Below, piece by piece: positions 62,178 to 64,000 of a stretch of 64,000 nucleotides of DNA. This DNA comes from an uncultured Oscillospiraceae bacterium (GTDB lineage: Bacteria; Bacillota; Clostridia; Oscillospirales; Oscillospiraceae), in the NCBI GenBank assembly GCA_944386985.1, contig CALXDD010000002.1, positions 62,001-126,000 of the forward strand, read 5' to 3'. The position numbers were made by a program, and so were the translations under genes. The notes under the pieces are model-generated. The model saw only the letters and a list, made by a program, of their open reading frames with translations. It made no database searches and had not been told where the DNA came from. Within the stretch, counting starts at the first letter, position 1. Each line of letters starts with the position of its first letter.

Positions 62178-63062
62178 TTGTCTGATTATATTGCGCGCTA
62201 CGGCGTATATCTGCGGGAGGAGAAGCATGCCTCAGAAAATACCATCGCGTCCTACCTCAGGGATGTGAGGCAGTTTGAGAGTTATCTGACCGCCGCGGAG
62301 GAGGAACCTTTGGAGAATTGCCTTCAGGTCCATGTAGAGGGATATCTTGTCTACATGCAGGGGAAGGGAAAGTCTGCGGCCAGCGTGGCCAGGGGCGTTG
62401 CCTCCTTGAAGTCTTTCTACCAGTACATGATTTCCATTGGTGCTATGGACCAAAACCCCGCCAAGGGAGTGACTCCGGTGCGGGCGGAACGGAAGTATCC
62501 TGAGATTCTTACCGGCAGAGAGGTGGAGACCTTTTTAGAGCAGCCCCAGTGTGTGGATGCCAAAGGTTACCGGGACCACGCCATGCTGGAGCTGTTGTAC
62601 GCCACCGGAATCCGGGTCAGCGAGCTGATTGCCTTGAATTTAGACGATGTGAATTTCAGCGCCGAAGTGCTGCGGTGTACCAGCCGGGGGCGGGAACGGT
62701 TTATCCCCCTGTATGCCGGCGCAGTGAAGGCTCTTCAGGACTATGTGCGGGACATCCGTCCCCAGATTATTCTCAGCAATGACGAGAAGGCGCTGTTTGT
62801 CAATATGAACGGCGAGCGCATGAGCCGTCAGGGCTTTTGGAAGATCATCAAATATTATCAGGAGAAGGCTCAGATCAACAAGGACATTACGCCCCACACA
62901 CTACGCCACTCCTTTGCCGCCCATCTGCTGGAAAACGGAGCGGATTTGCGGTCTATTCAGGAGATGCTGGGGCATGCGGACATCTCCTCCACCCAGATCT
63001 ATTCCCACATGGTCAAGCAGAAGTTGAAGGATGTGTATCAAAAGGCACATCCCCGGGCGTAA
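62178..63062 (+). CDS. xerD: Site-specific tyrosine recombinase XerD
   Basis: XerD with XerC resolves chromosome dimers at dif. The 294-residue product has the SAM-like N-terminal domain and the catalytic set: Arg in ATGIRVSEL near 148, HTLRHSFAAHLLENG near 242 and HADISSTQIYSHM near 269 with His and the nucleophile Tyr. Length and order fit housekeeping Xer rather than a phage integrase. The start is TTG with GGAGAGGAGG upstream. It ends at a strong terminator. Confidence 0.95.
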   Translation: MSDYIARYGVYLREEKHASENTIASYLRDVRQFESYLTAAEEEPLENCLQVHVEGYLVYMQGKGKSAASVARGVASLKSFYQYMISIGAMDQNPAKGVTPVRAERKYPEILTGREVETFLEQPQCVDAKGYRDHAMLELLYATGIRVSELIALNLDDVNFSAEVLRCTSRGRERFIPLYAGAVKALQDYVRDIRPQIILSNDEKALFVNMNGERMSRQGFWKIIKYYQEKAQINKDITPHTLRHSFAAHLLENGADLRSIQEMLGHADISSTQIYSHMVKQKLKDVYQKAHPRA

Positions 63063-63077
63063 TAGAAAATCCATAAA

Positions 63078-63118
63078 AGAAACGCCGCTGCAGAGTTTTG
63101 CTCTGCAGCGGCGTTTCT
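63078..63118. terminator. Bidirectional terminator between xerD and rqcH
   Basis: AGAAACGCCGCTGCAGAG, loop TTTTG, and its exact complement (63078-63118): an 18-bp stem serving both convergent genes. Confidence 0.95.
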
Positions 63119-63129
63119 ACACAATTCGT

Positions 63130-64000
63130 TTATTTCCCAACGGCCAGGGACTTTACCAACGCCTCATCCGGCGTGACGTAGGCGGTCTCATAGGGATCAT
63201 ACACTACCATGCCCGGCCGGGCCCCGGCGGGCTTTTTCACATTCTTCACCGCTGTGTAGTCCACGGCGATCTGATTGCCGCCCCGGCCCTGAGAGAACCA
63301 GGCGGCCAGCGCGGCGGCCTCCGTAATGCTCTGACGGTCCGCCGGTACGCCGCCAGTACAGAGGATCACATGAGAGCCGTGGATCTTCTGGGTGTGAAGC
63401 CAGATGTCCCGCTTGTCTGCCTCTCGGGTGAGGCGGTCATTCTGGCTGTTGCTGCGGCCCACCAGAATCCGAAGTCCCGCCGAGGAGCGGAATTCCCTGG
63501 GCTTAGAGGGTCCCCGGCGCTGCTCCTTCTTCCCGCCATTTCCCTTGAGATATCCAGCCGCCTGCAGTTCCATCCGGGCGTCCCGGAAGTCCTGCTCCAA
63601 CTCCGCCCGGCTCAGCTCGTCCAGAACGCTGGTGAGATAGGCCAGTTCCTCCCGGCCTTTGGCGATCTGCTGAGTGAGTACCGCCTCGGCGGTCTTGGCC
63701 TTGTTGTACCGCTTGAAATACTTGGCGGCGTTCTGCTGGGGCGTCAGAAGGAGGTCCAGAGGAATCTCCACCGCAGGACAGCCCTCCTCATAGTAGTTTT
63801 CCGCCCGAAGAACTTTCTCACCCCGCTCCATCCGATAGAGATTGGCGGTAATCAGTTCCCCCCGGAGACGCAGCTCCTCCCGCTGTTCCGTTTCCGCCAG
63901 TTCCTTCTCCTGAAGGGCCAGCTTCCGGGCCACACGGTCTCGGGCGGTGGTGGCGCAGCGCAGAAGATCCTGGCCCCGCTGGCGGACCCGCTCCTGCTGC
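63130..64000 (-). CDS. rqcH: Ribosome quality control protein RqcH (NFACT), 5' end beyond the window
   Basis: RqcH binds stalled 50S subunits and adds C-terminal alanine tails. The visible 289 residues are the C-terminal half: a long coiled coil (ELAETEQREELRLRGELI and later KTAEAVLTQQ), then the NFACT-R domain with GLRILVGRSNSQNDRLT, DIWLHTQKIHGSHVIL and a C-terminal PGMVVYDPYETAYVTP. The N-terminal NFACT-N region lies outside. The stop is followed by the shared terminator. Confidence 0.93.
   Translation of the reverse strand, partial: QQERVRQRGQDLLRCATTARDRVARKLALQEKELAETEQREELRLRGELITANLYRMERGEKVLRAENYYEEGCPAVEIPLDLLLTPQQNAAKYFKRYNKAKTAEAVLTQQIAKGREELAYLTSVLDELSRAELEQDFRDARMELQAAGYLKGNGGKKEQRRGPSKPREFRSSAGLRILVGRSNSQNDRLTREADKRDIWLHTQKIHGSHVILCTGGVPADRQSITEAAALAAWFSQGRGGNQIAVDYTAVKNVKKPAGARPGMVVYDPYETAYVTPDEALVKSLAVGK

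Noticed and set aside
62178-63062. xerD as a phage or integrative-element integrase
   Set aside because: Length, motifs and neighbours match housekeeping XerD; no attachment repeats, phage genes or tRNA target are nearby.

Overview
The window is a GC-rich chromosomal segment from an endospore-forming Clostridia-class Firmicute. It most resembles the Oscillospiraceae / Ruminococcaceae (Flavonifractor-Lawsonibacter type), judged by gene order, a complete spoIIIA operon, a SpoIIM-like gene beside xerD, T-box leaders, strong AGGAGG ribosome sites and consensus sigma-A promoters with 17-bp spacers. This placement is inference; no 16S gene is present. Almost everything is core housekeeping DNA. I see no prophage, transposase, CRISPR array, rRNA or tRNA gene.

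Layout. 1-3140: murC (cut by the window start, minus strand), cca and nfo. 3140-3990: a gap holding a terminator, a possibly decayed Cys-rich small reading frame on the minus strand with its own promoter and folded leader, and the next operon's promoter. 3990-8464: PDZ/radical-SAM DUF512 protein, der, plsY, gpsA. 8564-10446: YtcJ-type amidohydrolase and rpmB. 10675-20667: hprK, ROK kinase, murB, rapZ, yvcK, whiA, two small proteins, dnaE. 20728-30022: a ClpP-like protease, smc, a CmpB-like membrane protein, ftsY, rph, rdgB, yhbY, and a nadD-yqeK fusion. 30019-35176: three tandem LCP cell-wall ligase paralogues, then rsfS. 35177-38194: a repeat, a duplicated rsfS tail, a leucine T-box and leuS. 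38493-40662: rpsU, an ECF sigma factor and its probable membrane anti-sigma factor. 40736-42448: a tryptophan T-box and stand-alone TrpB2. 42569-45014: an uncharacterised protein, yqeG and an M24 peptidase. 45167-49859: the spoIIIA operon behind a sigma-E-like promoter. 49863-53614: Asp23/Gls24, nusB, xseA, xseB, ispA and a PAP2-like protein. 53674-55775: dapA and asd on the minus strand. 55823-63062: SpoIID-like, queA, small membrane protein, tgt, yajC, TIGR04086-type protein, SpoIIM-like, xerD. 63130-64000: 3' part of rqcH on the minus strand.

How genes work together: cell envelope and division-linked synthesis (murB, murC, LCP trio, plsY, gpsA, rapZ/yvcK/whiA), translation and RNA metabolism (der, rsfS, yhbY, rph, cca, leuS, queA-tgt, rqcH), chromosome and DNA upkeep (smc, dnaE, nfo, xseAB, xerD), the Sec/SRP membrane route (ftsY, yajC) and sporulation (spoIIIAA-AH, SpoIIM-like, SpoIID-like).

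The most unusual features are a second, synonymously diverged copy of the rsfS 3' end next to a dispersed hairpin repeat (three copies in the window), the LCP triplication, the Cys-rich frame with folded leader near 3.4-3.85 kb, an unassigned structured leader before yajC, and a yajC terminator whose T-run touches the next start codon. I did not find a convincing wholly new multi-gene system.
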